Under the pieces are notes generated by a model. The model made no database searches. It saw only the letters and a list, made by a program, of their open reading frames with translations, and was not told the DNA's origin. From Lichenicola sp050954785 (GTDB taxonomy: Bacteria > Pseudomonadota > Alphaproteobacteria > Acetobacterales > Acetobacteraceae), in contig JBPBQO010000128.1 of assembly GCA_050954785.1 (NCBI GenBank), forward strand, positions 1-64,000: a DNA stretch of 64,000 bases. The letters run 5' to 3'. Below are positions 42,117-50,939 of this stretch, in pieces; position 1 is the first letter of the stretch; every line of letters starts with the position of its first letter. The translations under genes and the position numbers were made by a program.

Positions 42117-43394
42117 GTGCCAGTGCCAAACGATTTACTTGAGATCACGTCGCACATTACCGACCGTCCTGTCGGATCTGTTGGTTCGGACGATGATCGG
42201 GATACATCAGTCCTTGCTTTTCTTCATGACGCGCGCCCGCTCCTGCTTTGCCTGTCCCACCTTCGATGGGACTTCGTCTGGCAAAGACCTCAACACCTGC
42301 TGAGCCGCGCTTCCTCTCACTACCGGGTGGTCTATTTCGAGGAGCCGATCCATATCGCCGACGATCAACCGCCAGTACTCCGTATGCACGTCTCGCCGGA
42401 AGGTGTGTTGATCGTCATCCCACATATTTCCGCCGACACGGATCCGGCTACGATCGAGGCGATCCAGCGCGCCTTGCTGGACCTGTTTCTGGTGGAACTG
42501 GGCAGTGTCGTCGCGGTCGCCTGGTTCTATACGCCAATGGCAATGGATTTCGCCGGTCACGTACAGGCCGGAACGACCGTCTATGATTGCATGGATGAAC
42601 TGACCCTGTTCCGCGGTGCGTCTCCGAGACTGGTGCTGCTGGAGCGCCGGCTGCTCGACCAGGCGGACCTTGTCTTTACAGGCGGACGCAGCCTCTACGA
42701 GGCGAAGCGCCAGATGCACCCTCACGCTCATTTGTTCCCATCCAGCGTGGACGCACCGCATTTCCATCAGGCCCGCTTCGATCGATCGGCATCGCCATCC
42801 GACCAGACGGATCTTCCATATCCGCGCATCGGCTACTTCGGTGTAATCGACGAGCGCATCGACTACGCGCTGCTGGACGCGATCGCGGTTGCCCGACCTG
42901 ACTGGACTTTCATCATGCTCGGTCCCACCGCCAAGATCGATCCGGCATCGCTCCCACAGCACGCGAACCTTCATTGGCTCGGCATGAAATCCTATGCCGA
43001 ACTCCCCGCGTACCTTGCTGGCTGGAACGTCGGCATCATGCCGTTCGCGCTCAACGAGGCGACACGCTTCATCAGTCCGACGAAAACGCCGGAGTTCCTG
43101 GCCGCTGGTGTGCCACTCGTGTCGACACCGATCGCCGATGTGGTGACGGACTGGGGATCCGACGGGCTGGTTGAGATCGCCGCCGACCCCGATGCAACAC
43201 TTGCCGCGATCGAGGCGTTGCTGGCACGTCCGATCGAACCATGGCTGGCCCGGGTGGATAAGCGCCTGGCACAGCAATCATGGGATAATAGCTGGGGTCG
43301 CATGATGGAATTTCTCGACGAAGCGCGTTTGCACGGCAACCGGCTTTCCATTCCCGCGACAAATGACCAGGAGATAACGCCAAGGCTGGACTGA
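42117..43394 (+). CDS. GT4-like glycosyltransferase (GT-B fold)
   Basis: 425 residues; the start is GTG 42117 (an in-frame GTG at 42123 is equally possible). LLCLSHLRWDFVWQRPQHLL is the classic opening of a group of glycosyltransferases with the W-x-F-V-x-Q-R-P-Q-H motif; TVYDCMDELTLFRG, VFTGGRSLYEAK, RIGYFGVIDERIDYALL and a donor-site ISPTKTPEFLAAGVPLVSTP complete a GT-B enzyme. Predicted cytosolic and UDP- or GDP-sugar dependent. Its stop overlaps the ATG of the GH1-like gene (TGATG), so the two act together. Confidence 0.85.
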   Translation: MPVPNDLLEITSHITDRPVGSVGSDDDRDTSVLAFLHDARPLLLCLSHLRWDFVWQRPQHLLSRASSHYRVVYFEEPIHIADDQPPVLRMHVSPEGVLIVIPHISADTDPATIEAIQRALLDLFLVELGSVVAVAWFYTPMAMDFAGHVQAGTTVYDCMDELTLFRGASPRLVLLERRLLDQADLVFTGGRSLYEAKRQMHPHAHLFPSSVDAPHFHQARFDRSASPSDQTDLPYPRIGYFGVIDERIDYALLDAIAVARPDWTFIMLGPTAKIDPASLPQHANLHWLGMKSYAELPAYLAGWNVGIMPFALNEATRFISPTKTPEFLAAGVPLVSTPIADVVTDWGSDGLVEIAADPDATLAAIEALLARPIEPWLARVDKRLAQQSWDNSWGRMMEFLDEARLHGNRLSIPATNDQEITPRLD

Positions 43395-44710
43395 TGTCCG
43401 CTTCCGTCTTCCTGAAGCCGCTGGAGCTATGGGGAGGCGTCGAATGCAGCGTCGTGCGTGTCGGCGATATATGGCGTGATCAGGTGGTCGACACCGGCCA
43501 TGACATGCGCGGCACGCACGACATCGACCTGATCGCTGATCTTGGAATCCGGACGCTTCGTTATCCGGTTCTATGGGAACGCCTGGCGACAGGCCAATCG
43601 AGCGACTTTAATTGGGGCTGGCATGATCGGCAGCTCGATCGGCTGGGCCAACATAAAATCGAGGTAGCAGCAGGCCTGCTGCATCATGGCTCCGGACCGC
43701 GCAAGACATCGTTGCTCGATCCGTCCATGGGCAAAGGTCTTGCTGTACATGCGGGTCTGGTGGCGGAACGTTATCCGTTCATCAAGCTCTGGACGCCGGT
43801 CAATGAACCGCTGACGACCGCCCGTTTTTCGTGCCTGTACGGACACTGGTATCCACACCGGCAAGACGAAGGCGATTTTTTGTGCGCGCTGGCAATACAA
43901 TGCCGGGCCGTGCTGCTGTCGATCCGCGCGATACGCCGGCACATACCGGATGCACGCCTGCTGCAGACCGAGGATCTGGGCCGCACCTTTTCTACACCCC
44001 CGTTGCGAGAGCAGGCGAACTACGAAAATGGCAGGCGCTGGCTGAGCCTCGACCTGCTGCATGGCCGGATCGACCGGACCCATCCATGGCGCCGACGGTT
44101 CGAGGATGCCGGCGTGCCCGGGCACGATCTCGACGAATTGGCAACCGGAGAGGCGGCGCCGGACCTGATCGGGATCAACCATTACGTGACCAGCGATCGT
44201 TTTCTGGATCATCGGCTGGCCCTGTATCCGAGCCACATGCACGGCGGCAACGGCCGGCAATCCTACGTGGATACCGAGGCGAACCGGATCGATCTCGAAC
44301 CTGGCGCCACCGGGTGGGAGCCACGTCTGCAGGAAGCCTGGACCCGCTACGGATGCCCGATGGTCATCAGCGAAGCGCACCTTGGATGCAACAATCCGCA
44401 CGAACAGGTTCTGTGGCTCGCAGAAGCCTGGCAGGCGGCATGTGCATTGCGGGCGCAAGGCGCGGACATACGGGCTGTCACGGCATGGGCGCTGTTCGGC
44501 CTGGTCGACTGGAACACCATGCTTCGCGAGCGGAATAATTTATATGAACCTGCCGCGTTCGATATCCGGCAGGATCCACCTCGTCCGACCGAACTTGCGG
44601 GGGCGATCAAGATGCTGATCCGCAACGGGGAGCTCGCACAACCGGCAGCGGACGATATCGGCTGGTGGCGGCGAAAGGAACGTGTTCATCAGGCTTTGCG
44701 CGAGGCTTAA
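43394..44710 (+). CDS. Glycoside hydrolase family 1-like protein
   Basis: 438 residues, no signal peptide. The TIM-barrel GH1 pattern is visible: TLRYPVLWERL, LWTPVNEPLTTARFSCLYG (N-E-P, acid/base Glu), LIGINHYVTSDRF and CPMVISEAHLGCNN (nucleophile Glu). The GH1 barrel often occurs fused to an RmlD-like reductase; here it is alone. The lack of a signal peptide and the coupling to a glycosyltransferase suggest it trims or transglycosylates an intracellular glycan intermediate. Convergent with the Nudix gene (4-bp overlap). Confidence 0.75.
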   Translation: MSASVFLKPLELWGGVECSVVRVGDIWRDQVVDTGHDMRGTHDIDLIADLGIRTLRYPVLWERLATGQSSDFNWGWHDRQLDRLGQHKIEVAAGLLHHGSGPRKTSLLDPSMGKGLAVHAGLVAERYPFIKLWTPVNEPLTTARFSCLYGHWYPHRQDEGDFLCALAIQCRAVLLSIRAIRRHIPDARLLQTEDLGRTFSTPPLREQANYENGRRWLSLDLLHGRIDRTHPWRRRFEDAGVPGHDLDELATGEAAPDLIGINHYVTSDRFLDHRLALYPSHMHGGNGRQSYVDTEANRIDLEPGATGWEPRLQEAWTRYGCPMVISEAHLGCNNPHEQVLWLAEAWQAACALRAQGADIRAVTAWALFGLVDWNTMLRERNNLYEPAAFDIRQDPPRPTELAGAIKMLIRNGELAQPAADDIGWWRRKERVHQALREA

Positions 44711-45318
44711 AGCTGTTCCTGACCGGGCTGCACCATGCCCTGCAGCCGTAGGTGCTGCAGCATCAGGATGGTTTTCGCGTCGATGATCCGCCCGTTTTCG
44801 ACCATCTTCCAGGCCTCGTCGAACGGCATTTCCAGCACGCGGATCTGCTCACCTTCTTCCGGCAGACCGCCACCCGATCCGATATGGTCCTCTGGACGAT
44901 AATCGGCGATGAAGAGGTGCAGCTTCTCCGCCGATGCGCCGGGACTCATATAGAGCTCGAACACCTTGCGTATGCCATGCAGCCGGTAGCCCAGTTCCTG
45001 TTCGGCCTCCTTGGCAATGGTCTCGGCGGGCGCATCCCCATCGTCGATCATGCCGGCGCAGATCTCGACCAGATACGGGACATCGCCATTCAGTTTTGCC
45101 GCGATACGCAACTGGCGCACCAGCAGCACGACCCGGCGTTCGCGATCGACCGGCAGCACCCCAGCGCCAGGACCATTATGGTAGATTTCCCGGTCGAGAG
45201 TTTCCTCGCCGCCATCCCGCCCGGGCTGCCGGAAAGACACTTTCTCCAGCTTGTAGAAGTTGTCCGAAAGCGTTACTCGCGTGCCGATCCGGATATCGTC
45301 GTCGTTTTGCTGGACCAT
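44707..45318 (-). CDS. Nudix hydrolase, GDP-mannose pyrophosphatase (NudK)-like
   Basis: 203 residues from ATG 45318. Residues about 60-190 match NudK/ADP-ribose pyrophosphatases: AGVLPVDRERRVVLLVRQLR, LVEICAGMID and ELYMSPGASAEKLHLFIADY. The Nudix box is altered: GMIDDGDAPAETIAKEAEQE then LGY, with D for the first Glu, K for Arg and Q for one Glu. Such replacements occur in NudK-like relatives; activity is likely but not certain. The enzyme would hydrolyse GDP-mannose, opposing manC. It lies downstream of two tiny membrane proteins on the same strand. Confidence 0.75.
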   Translation of the reverse strand: MVQQNDDDIRIGTRVTLSDNFYKLEKVSFRQPGRDGGEETLDREIYHNGPGAGVLPVDRERRVVLLVRQLRIAAKLNGDVPYLVEICAGMIDDGDAPAETIAKEAEQELGYRLHGIRKVFELYMSPGASAEKLHLFIADYRPEDHIGSGGGLPEEGEQIRVLEMPFDEAWKMVENGRIIDAKTILMLQHLRLQGMVQPGQEQL

Positions 45319-45352
45319 ATGTGCCTCGATTAGACGGCGGGGCGCCTGGCAG

Positions 45353-45490
45353 CTAGCCGTACAGAGCGGCAATGCCAAGCCTGAAAATCGCCAGGACGAT
45401 CGCAATCAGGATGGTGGCGATGCAGATGGCGACCAGCTTGTCCTTGAGCGTCAGGTGGTCCCGTTTCGTCCGTTTGGTGTTTTCAACCAT
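45353..45490 (-). CDS. 45-residue single-pass membrane protein
   Basis: ATG 45490 lies inside the end of the upstream small gene (8-bp overlap), so it is translationally coupled. Residues 1-17 are charged (MVENTKRTKRDHLTLKDK), then one hydrophobic helix VAICIATILIAIVLAIFRLG to about residue 39. Probably N-in. It ends 34 bp before the NudK-like start. No family is known to me. Confidence 0.5.
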   Translation of the reverse strand: MVENTKRTKRDHLTLKDKLVAICIATILIAIVLAIFRLGIAALYG

Positions 45491-45656
45491 GCCAATATCC
45501 CAGCAGAACCTTGCAGTTGGCCAGCGTGATCACAAGCAGGACAGCGGCGATGGTAGCCGCGACGATCCAGTCCCGGGCAGACAGCGGACGCTCCGGCTCG
45601 GTGGCATCTTTAGGTTGCCTCCAGTCAGGCTGCGTGTTGATCCCGTCGAACGGCAT
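45483..45656 (-). CDS. 57-residue single-pass membrane protein
   Basis: ATG 45656 is preceded by GGGGAA six bases upstream. A soluble polar head (MPFDGINTQPDWRQPKDATE) is followed by PLSARDWIVAATIAAVLLVI and a few more residues of the same helix, ending LLGYWHG. It opens a minus-strand series of two tiny membrane proteins and a NudK-like hydrolase. Unknown function. Confidence 0.5.
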   Translation of the reverse strand: MPFDGINTQPDWRQPKDATEPERPLSARDWIVAATIAAVLLVITLANCKVLLGYWHG

Positions 45657-46597
45657 GGTTCCCCTGTGACGACAAGCCTCATGCAGCCAACATGGACTAC
45701 CCTGCGTCCGATCCCAAGGCCCTCTGTCCATTACGAGCCAAGTCGCACGGCGATAACAGGCCACGATCGGGATGGAAGGCCAGTCCTGGATGGTGACGTT
45801 CGACTTCCCGGTCGACCTCGAAGACGATGAGGTTCGCATCCTCTCGTTGCCGGCAACGATATCGCGTTTGCATCGAGCAGGAACGGCAATCTCCCGCAAC
45901 GGCCCCGGGTCGCAGTGAGGATCGCGCGATGCCAGCCGCATCGAGCGATCCAAGCCCAATCACCGAAAGTCGTTTTCTACATTGCGGAACCTTGATCCAG
46001 GACGAGCTTTAGCGCGGCGCGTCATCTGATCCCGCTTACTCCCAATTCCACGACAGCCTCATGACCGACAGAGGGTAAGGATGAGCATGATGCAAGATCG
46101 TTTCACCATGGTGGTGCCACTCCGCGCCGGCACACCGAGAGGTGCGAAAATACGTAGCATCCAGCTCTATCCGTTTGATCATTCAGGCGTTCCGACAGTG
46201 TGGCAAACCTCATACCGTTCGATCGGTCCACCATGATCGGCCATGGCGAAGTTCTGAACAGTGCGGAAACCGTGACCATAGACTCAAGGCAATCGTTCGA
46301 AGAGATGCATGTCGGCACTTCGGTAAAACGCCGGAAAGCGGTGTGCAGTGCCCTCATCGTGCAACTGGATCAACCAGCCGTCTCCGGCGACGCCCGGACG
46401 GCTTTGGCTGCGGGCCTGCAACCACCCGGGCCACATCACCCTGGCCAGCGCATCGGCTGGCGGGGCGTGATCTGTTTGCGTAAGCGGCGATCTTGTTCCT
46501 ACTTCCGCCCCCTCGCCGGTGCCTCGGACATTATCTCGATCGAAACCTGGTTTACCTTTCGCCGTCGGGAGATTGAAATGGCGCAAGCCGGCTCGAC
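45657..46597. other. 940-bp region without a convincing gene
   Basis: Between the small membrane proteins (minus) and opgH (plus). The open frames here have no recognisable product. The best candidate is a 51-codon frame at 46081-46236 with an AGGGTAAGG ribosome site, but its sequence (MSMMQDRFTMVVPLRAGTPR and on) matches nothing I know, and I do not annotate it. A remnant of a lost gene is possible. Confidence 0.4.
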
Positions 46598-48433
46598 ATG
46601 GCATTCATGATGCCATTGCCGTTTACTCCCGCCCGGTCCAGCGACATTGCAGCAGCACCGGTGCAACCCGGTGGGTCGCGTCTTCTTGTGCTGGTGGTGC
46701 CAACCGTGCTGTTGTCGATCGTCGGCATCTGCAGCGCCTTCCTGGCATCCAGCATTGCCTCGTCCTGGTTGGCACCGCTGTACTTCGTGCTGCTTCTGGT
46801 TTCCTACGGTCGCCTGGCATTGACCACGGTCAGTTCGTTGCTGGGGTTATATCCCCGATTCGCATCGCGATCCGTGGCGCCGGTTGAACAGAAACCGACG
46901 TTGCATTCCGGCTCCATCCGCACCGCGATCCTGCTACCCGTGTTCAACGAACCGCCGGAACCGATTGCGGCGGCACTTCGCGTCATGGCCGAATCGCTCG
47001 ACCCGGCCGACAACGTCGCTTTCTTCGTTCTCAGCGACACGCAGGATACGACGCGTGCGCTGCACGAGGCCCGGTTCTTCGTGCCCTCGACGACATCGTC
47101 ATCCGGCATCGCGATCACGTATCGCCGCCGCACCTCGAACACCGGGCGCAAGGCCGGCAATATCGCCGAGTTCTGCCGGGAGCACGGGTCCGATTATGAT
47201 TTCGCCGTCGTGCTGGATGCCGACAGCCTGATGACCGCCGAGGCGATCCGCGGCCTGATCGACGCATTGCGACACGATCCGGATGCGGCATTGATCCAGT
47301 CCGTCTCCTACCCGATCGGTGGCACCACCTTGTTCGCCCGGCTGCAGCAGTTCGGCGCCCGCCTGAACACACCGCTGTCGGTCGCCGGCCAGAACCTCTG
47401 GCAGCATCGGCGCGGCACCTACTGGGGTCACAACGCAATCCTACGGCTCCAGCCCTTCATCGAGCATGCGACTTTGCCGATACTGCCGGGCCAACCGCCG
47501 CTGGGCGGCGAGATCCTGTGCCACGACACGATCGAGGCGGCGCTGCTGCTGCGGGCCGGATGGGACGTCCGCCTGGCGCCGGACATCACCGGCTCGTTCG
47601 AAACCACGCCCAGCAACCTGGTCGACCATCTCGCCCGTGAACGCCGCTGGTGCCAGGGCAACCTCCAGCACTTGCGGCTCATGCTCGCATCCGGGTACCG
47701 GCCTGCTTCCCGCATGCATATCGGCATGGGCATCCTGTATTACCTGGCGCCTCCGATCGGATTGCTGACGACCGTGCTGCTTCTGCTCGGCGCCGTGCTG
47801 GCAGAGGGCACCAACACGTCCGTCCCGTCGCGCCTCGCGGTCGATTCATGCTTGTGGCTGACACTATTCATGCTGTTCGCACCACGTCTGGCCAGCGTGC
47901 TCCGCGCCTTGCTGCTGCCCGGCCTGGCCCGCCATGGCTTCGGCGGACGGACGCGGCTGATCCTCGGCGTGCTGGTCGACCAGATCGCCGGCATGCTGCT
48001 CGCACCGATCATCGCCATGTCCGTTACCGGTTTCGTCATCGACACGTTTCGCGGCAAGGTCGTCACCTGGAACACCGCGGCACGCGGCGACCGTCAGGTC
48101 GGCTGGGCCGAGGCCTGGGAACGGTTCAGCGTTCACACCCTCGTCGGCTTGGTGGTGATGGCCGCTCTCTGGGCGATCCGTCCGTCGCTGCTGCCGTGGT
48201 CGATGCCGTTCCTGTCCGGGCTGATCCTGTCGGTCCCGCTTGCCTGCTGGTCCGGCAGCGTTCGGCTCGGCACGCTGGCGCGACGGTTCGGCCTGTTCCT
48301 GACATGCGACGAGCTGGCGCCGGTCCCCGAACACCTCGCTCTTGCGTCATCCCTGCCGGCAGCCGCGGACGCTGTCGCATATTGGCAGCCGCCTGCGCGC
48401 CAGGACGACATGAGTGTCGCGAACGGCGACTGA
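46598..48433 (+). CDS. opgH: Glucans biosynthesis glucosyltransferase (OpgH/MdoH-like)
   Basis: 611 residues, several membrane segments at both ends. The GT2 core has TAILLPVFNEPPEPIAAALR, TSNTGRKAGNIAEFC, FAVVLDADSLM, LAPDITGSFET and the ERRWCQGNLQHL variant of the Q-x-x-R-W motif. It polymerises beta-1,2-linked glucose from UDP-glucose and exports it into the periplasm. It is shorter than enteric MdoH (about 850 aa), as is common in alphaproteobacteria. No opgG lies next to it; the convergent neighbour is the TPP enzyme. Confidence 0.88.
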   Translation: MAFMMPLPFTPARSSDIAAAPVQPGGSRLLVLVVPTVLLSIVGICSAFLASSIASSWLAPLYFVLLLVSYGRLALTTVSSLLGLYPRFASRSVAPVEQKPTLHSGSIRTAILLPVFNEPPEPIAAALRVMAESLDPADNVAFFVLSDTQDTTRALHEARFFVPSTTSSSGIAITYRRRTSNTGRKAGNIAEFCREHGSDYDFAVVLDADSLMTAEAIRGLIDALRHDPDAALIQSVSYPIGGTTLFARLQQFGARLNTPLSVAGQNLWQHRRGTYWGHNAILRLQPFIEHATLPILPGQPPLGGEILCHDTIEAALLLRAGWDVRLAPDITGSFETTPSNLVDHLARERRWCQGNLQHLRLMLASGYRPASRMHIGMGILYYLAPPIGLLTTVLLLLGAVLAEGTNTSVPSRLAVDSCLWLTLFMLFAPRLASVLRALLLPGLARHGFGGRTRLILGVLVDQIAGMLLAPIIAMSVTGFVIDTFRGKVVTWNTAARGDRQVGWAEAWERFSVHTLVGLVVMAALWAIRPSLLPWSMPFLSGLILSVPLACWSGSVRLGTLARRFGLFLTCDELAPVPEHLALASSLPAAADAVAYWQPPARQDDMSVANGD

Positions 48434-48436
48434 TCG

Positions 48437-50278
48437 TCAGATACGCAAGTCCATCGGCGCCGCCGCCGGTTCCTGCGCATCCACCAGCGCGTCGATCACC
48501 ACCGGCCCGGGCGTCGCCAGCGCCTGCCGGATTGCCGGCCGAATCTCCGACACGGTTGCGCAACGCACGCCGATGGCGCCGACCGCCCCTGCATAGGCGG
48601 CAAAATCGATATGCCCCAGTTCGCAGCCATATGCGGGATTGCCCATGTCGCCCTGCTCGAACATCACCTCGGCCAGCGCATCGTTGTTGAGCACCAGGAC
48701 TTTGACATTCAGCCGGTGCAGCACTGCCGTCGACAGCTCCGCCATCAGCATGGCCAGGCCGCCATCGCCGACCACGGCGATCGACATCCGGTCCGGATGC
48801 GCAAAGGCGCCGGCGATCGCGAGCGGCAGGCCGGACGCCATCGACACCAGCGTACCGGACCCGGCCCATCCCTGCTCGCCGCGGATGGTGATGTGCCGCG
48901 CCGCGAACTGCGTGTTGCAGCCGCAATCCAGGCTGAACAGCGCGCGGTCCGGCGCCAGGTCGCTCAGCGCGCGCACGACCGTTTGCGGCCGCAGGCGGGA
49001 TCGCTTCTGGGTGCCCTCGACCTTCCTGAGCAGAGCGTTCCAATCCCGCATTTGCGCCTGCGCGCCGGCGAGGAAGCGCCGGTCCGGCTGACGCCTGAGC
49101 AGCGGCTGCAGTTGCACGAGCGTCGCCCGCATGTCGCCGACGAGCCCGATCTCGACGGGATGCCGCAACCCGATACGATCGTTCAGCCGGTCGACCTGCA
49201 CAGCGCGCGCCTGGCCGGGCTTGGGATAATAATCCGTCCACGGCATGGTCGAGCCAAGGATCAGCACCGTGTCGCACGCCTGCATCGCCTCGAACGAGGG
49301 ACGCGTGCCGAGATGGCCGATGCCGCCTGTGGTCAATGGATGCTCATCCGGCAGCAGCGCCTTGGCCAGATACGCCTTGGCGACCGGGGCACCCAGCGTA
49401 TCCGCCAGGAGTTCCACCTCCGGCCGTGCCGACAGGCAGCCCTGGCCGGCCAGGATCGCGACGCGGCGGCCTGCATTCAGGATGTCCGCCGCAGCCTGCA
49501 ACTGGTCCGGCGAGGGAGCGCTGTCCGGGCGCACCCAGCGCGACGCCAGCGGGCTCCGCGCCGGGTCGACCGACGGCCTGTCCGCGCCGAGCCGTAAGGT
49601 CTGCACGTCCTTGGCGATCGTCAGGTGGGCGACGCCACGGTCGCCCAGGGCGGCACGGCAGGCACGATCGACCACGTGCAGCGCATGAGCCGGCCCGCTG
49701 ATCCGTTCGTTGAACAGCGCCGCACCGGCCATAAGCCGCACGGTGTCAACGCTCTGGGGATAACGCATCCCCTCCATATCGTGGAACGTCGAGCCGGTGA
49801 GTGCCACCACCGGCGCTCCATCCAGCTTGGCGTCGAACAGCCCGTTCAGCAGGTGGATGGCACCGGGTCCGGTCGTGGCACAGCACACGCCGAGCCGGCC
49901 GCCATGCTTGGTGAAGCCGGACGCCATGAAGGCCGCCGCTTCCTCGTGACGCACGCCGATAAAGGCGATCTCGTTGCGCCGGCGGCGCAGTGCCTCGATT
50001 AGTGGGTTAATGCCGTCCCCAACAATGCCGAATGCATGGGTCGCACCCCATGAGATGAGGATGTCGACGACGATTTCCACAGTGCTTGGGTCGGGCGCCG
50101 TTCGCTTCGGTGCCTGCTGGACATCATCGGATGCCACAGCCAGCGACGGCGCCGAAGCTGCCGCCGCTGCAACACCGGTCAGCGCAGCCAACCGGAACAA
50201 TTTTCGGCGATCCAGCTCGGGAAGACGCGGATGATCGGTCATAAGGGGAGAAAATGGGCCATCATTTGGCTTAGGCAT
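48437..50278 (-). CDS. Pyruvate oxidase/dehydrogenase-like TPP enzyme with Tat-like leader
   Basis: 613 residues. N-terminal TPP half with the catalytic Glu in GVRHEEAAAFMASGF, a central domain (AILAGQGCLSARPEVEL), and the C-terminal cofactor domain with GDGGLAMLMAELSTAV and downstream LNND (GDG...N-N TPP/Mg motif). Order and length match PoxB/pyruvate oxidases. It begins with MTDHPRLPELDRRKLFRLAALTG-type sequence: a D-R-R-K-L-F-R twin-arginine motif, a hydrophobic stretch and ASA/AVA cleavage sites (about residues 24-50), which would send a folded FAD/TPP enzyme to the periplasm. The C-terminal lipid-binding peptide of PoxB is missing. Acetolactate synthase and oxalyl-CoA decarboxylase relatives cannot be fully excluded. 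Confidence 0.75.
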   Translation of the reverse strand: MPKPNDGPFSPLMTDHPRLPELDRRKLFRLAALTGVAAAAASAPSLAVASDDVQQAPKRTAPDPSTVEIVVDILISWGATHAFGIVGDGINPLIEALRRRRNEIAFIGVRHEEAAAFMASGFTKHGGRLGVCCATTGPGAIHLLNGLFDAKLDGAPVVALTGSTFHDMEGMRYPQSVDTVRLMAGAALFNERISGPAHALHVVDRACRAALGDRGVAHLTIAKDVQTLRLGADRPSVDPARSPLASRWVRPDSAPSPDQLQAAADILNAGRRVAILAGQGCLSARPEVELLADTLGAPVAKAYLAKALLPDEHPLTTGGIGHLGTRPSFEAMQACDTVLILGSTMPWTDYYPKPGQARAVQVDRLNDRIGLRHPVEIGLVGDMRATLVQLQPLLRRQPDRRFLAGAQAQMRDWNALLRKVEGTQKRSRLRPQTVVRALSDLAPDRALFSLDCGCNTQFAARHITIRGEQGWAGSGTLVSMASGLPLAIAGAFAHPDRMSIAVVGDGGLAMLMAELSTAVLHRLNVKVLVLNNDALAEVMFEQGDMGNPAYGCELGHIDFAAYAGAVGAIGVRCATVSEIRPAIRQALATPGPVVIDALVDAQEPAAAPMDLRI

Positions 50279-50405
50279 TCAACTCATGAGAAGCGGAGCA
50301 ACATCGACCGAATAAAAATTCGGGATTACTGCAAGTGATTTGATACGACGGTTCGACTGATAATGTCCCGGATCGAAAGATTGTTCGAGCTCGATTACTG
50401 GAAAG

Positions 50406-50443
50406 GCCACAAGCCGTATGCTTTGTGACGTACGGCTTGTGGC
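50406..50443 (-). terminator. Strong hairpin terminator of the small lipoprotein gene
   Basis: A perfect 13-bp stem, GCCACAAGCCGTA (50406-50418) against TACGGCTTGTGGC (50431-50443), closes a 12-base loop. It starts 7 bp after the lipoprotein stop and is followed on that strand by CTTTCC, a short U run. Confidence 0.8.
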
Positions 50444-50449
50444 TGAAAG

Positions 50450-50614
50450 TCAGTTTCCGGCCGGTTTGCTATAGCCTGGAGCACCAGTGTTGCTACCACC
50501 GGCTTTGTCATTAGCGTAACTTGCTTGGCCTTGTTGAGCCGTCTGCTGATCCGAGCACGCAACCGTAGTCAATGCGCAGGCAAACGCGACAGCCATGGTG
50601 ATCTTTTTGGTCAT
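50450..50614 (-). CDS. Small lipoprotein (entericidin-like size)
   Basis: 54 residues from ATG 50614, preceded by AGAGGAGAA. A signal peptide MTKKITMAVAFACALTTVAC ends in a lipobox (TVAC), giving a short Gln/Ser/Gly-rich mature part (SDQQTAQQGQASYANDKAGG and on). It has its own strong terminator, so it is probably highly expressed as a single gene. Unknown function. Confidence 0.75.
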   Translation of the reverse strand: MTKKITMAVAFACALTTVACSDQQTAQQGQASYANDKAGGSNTGAPGYSKPAGN

Positions 50615-50939
50615 CGTTTTCTCCTCTTTCCAGATCACTAACGCAGAATCGGAAGGTCGTTCCTTGCAGAGTTTCGCATACCGATTTCTTTATGCACCGG
50701 CTGCTAGGGGTTCACCGCGACCGTCCGGATGCCTCGACCATATTGGAGGACGGACTGAAGCAGTTCTTCAGTCGGCGGTGCCCCCGCGGAAGGTGGGATA
50801 ACACCTTACTTTGATCCGCCGGCGAACGACTTTGGTATCGTCGGCCAGCCGATCATTATGCAACCGCTCCACACTGTAAACAGGTCCTGGTCCGGAGTGC
50901 GCCGCCGCAGGCGGACAGGATGACGCGATTTGATTACCC

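Noticed and set aside
46081..46236. 51-codon frame with a good ribosome site upstream of opgH
   Set aside because: No similarity recognised and no coupling to neighbours; left as intergenic.
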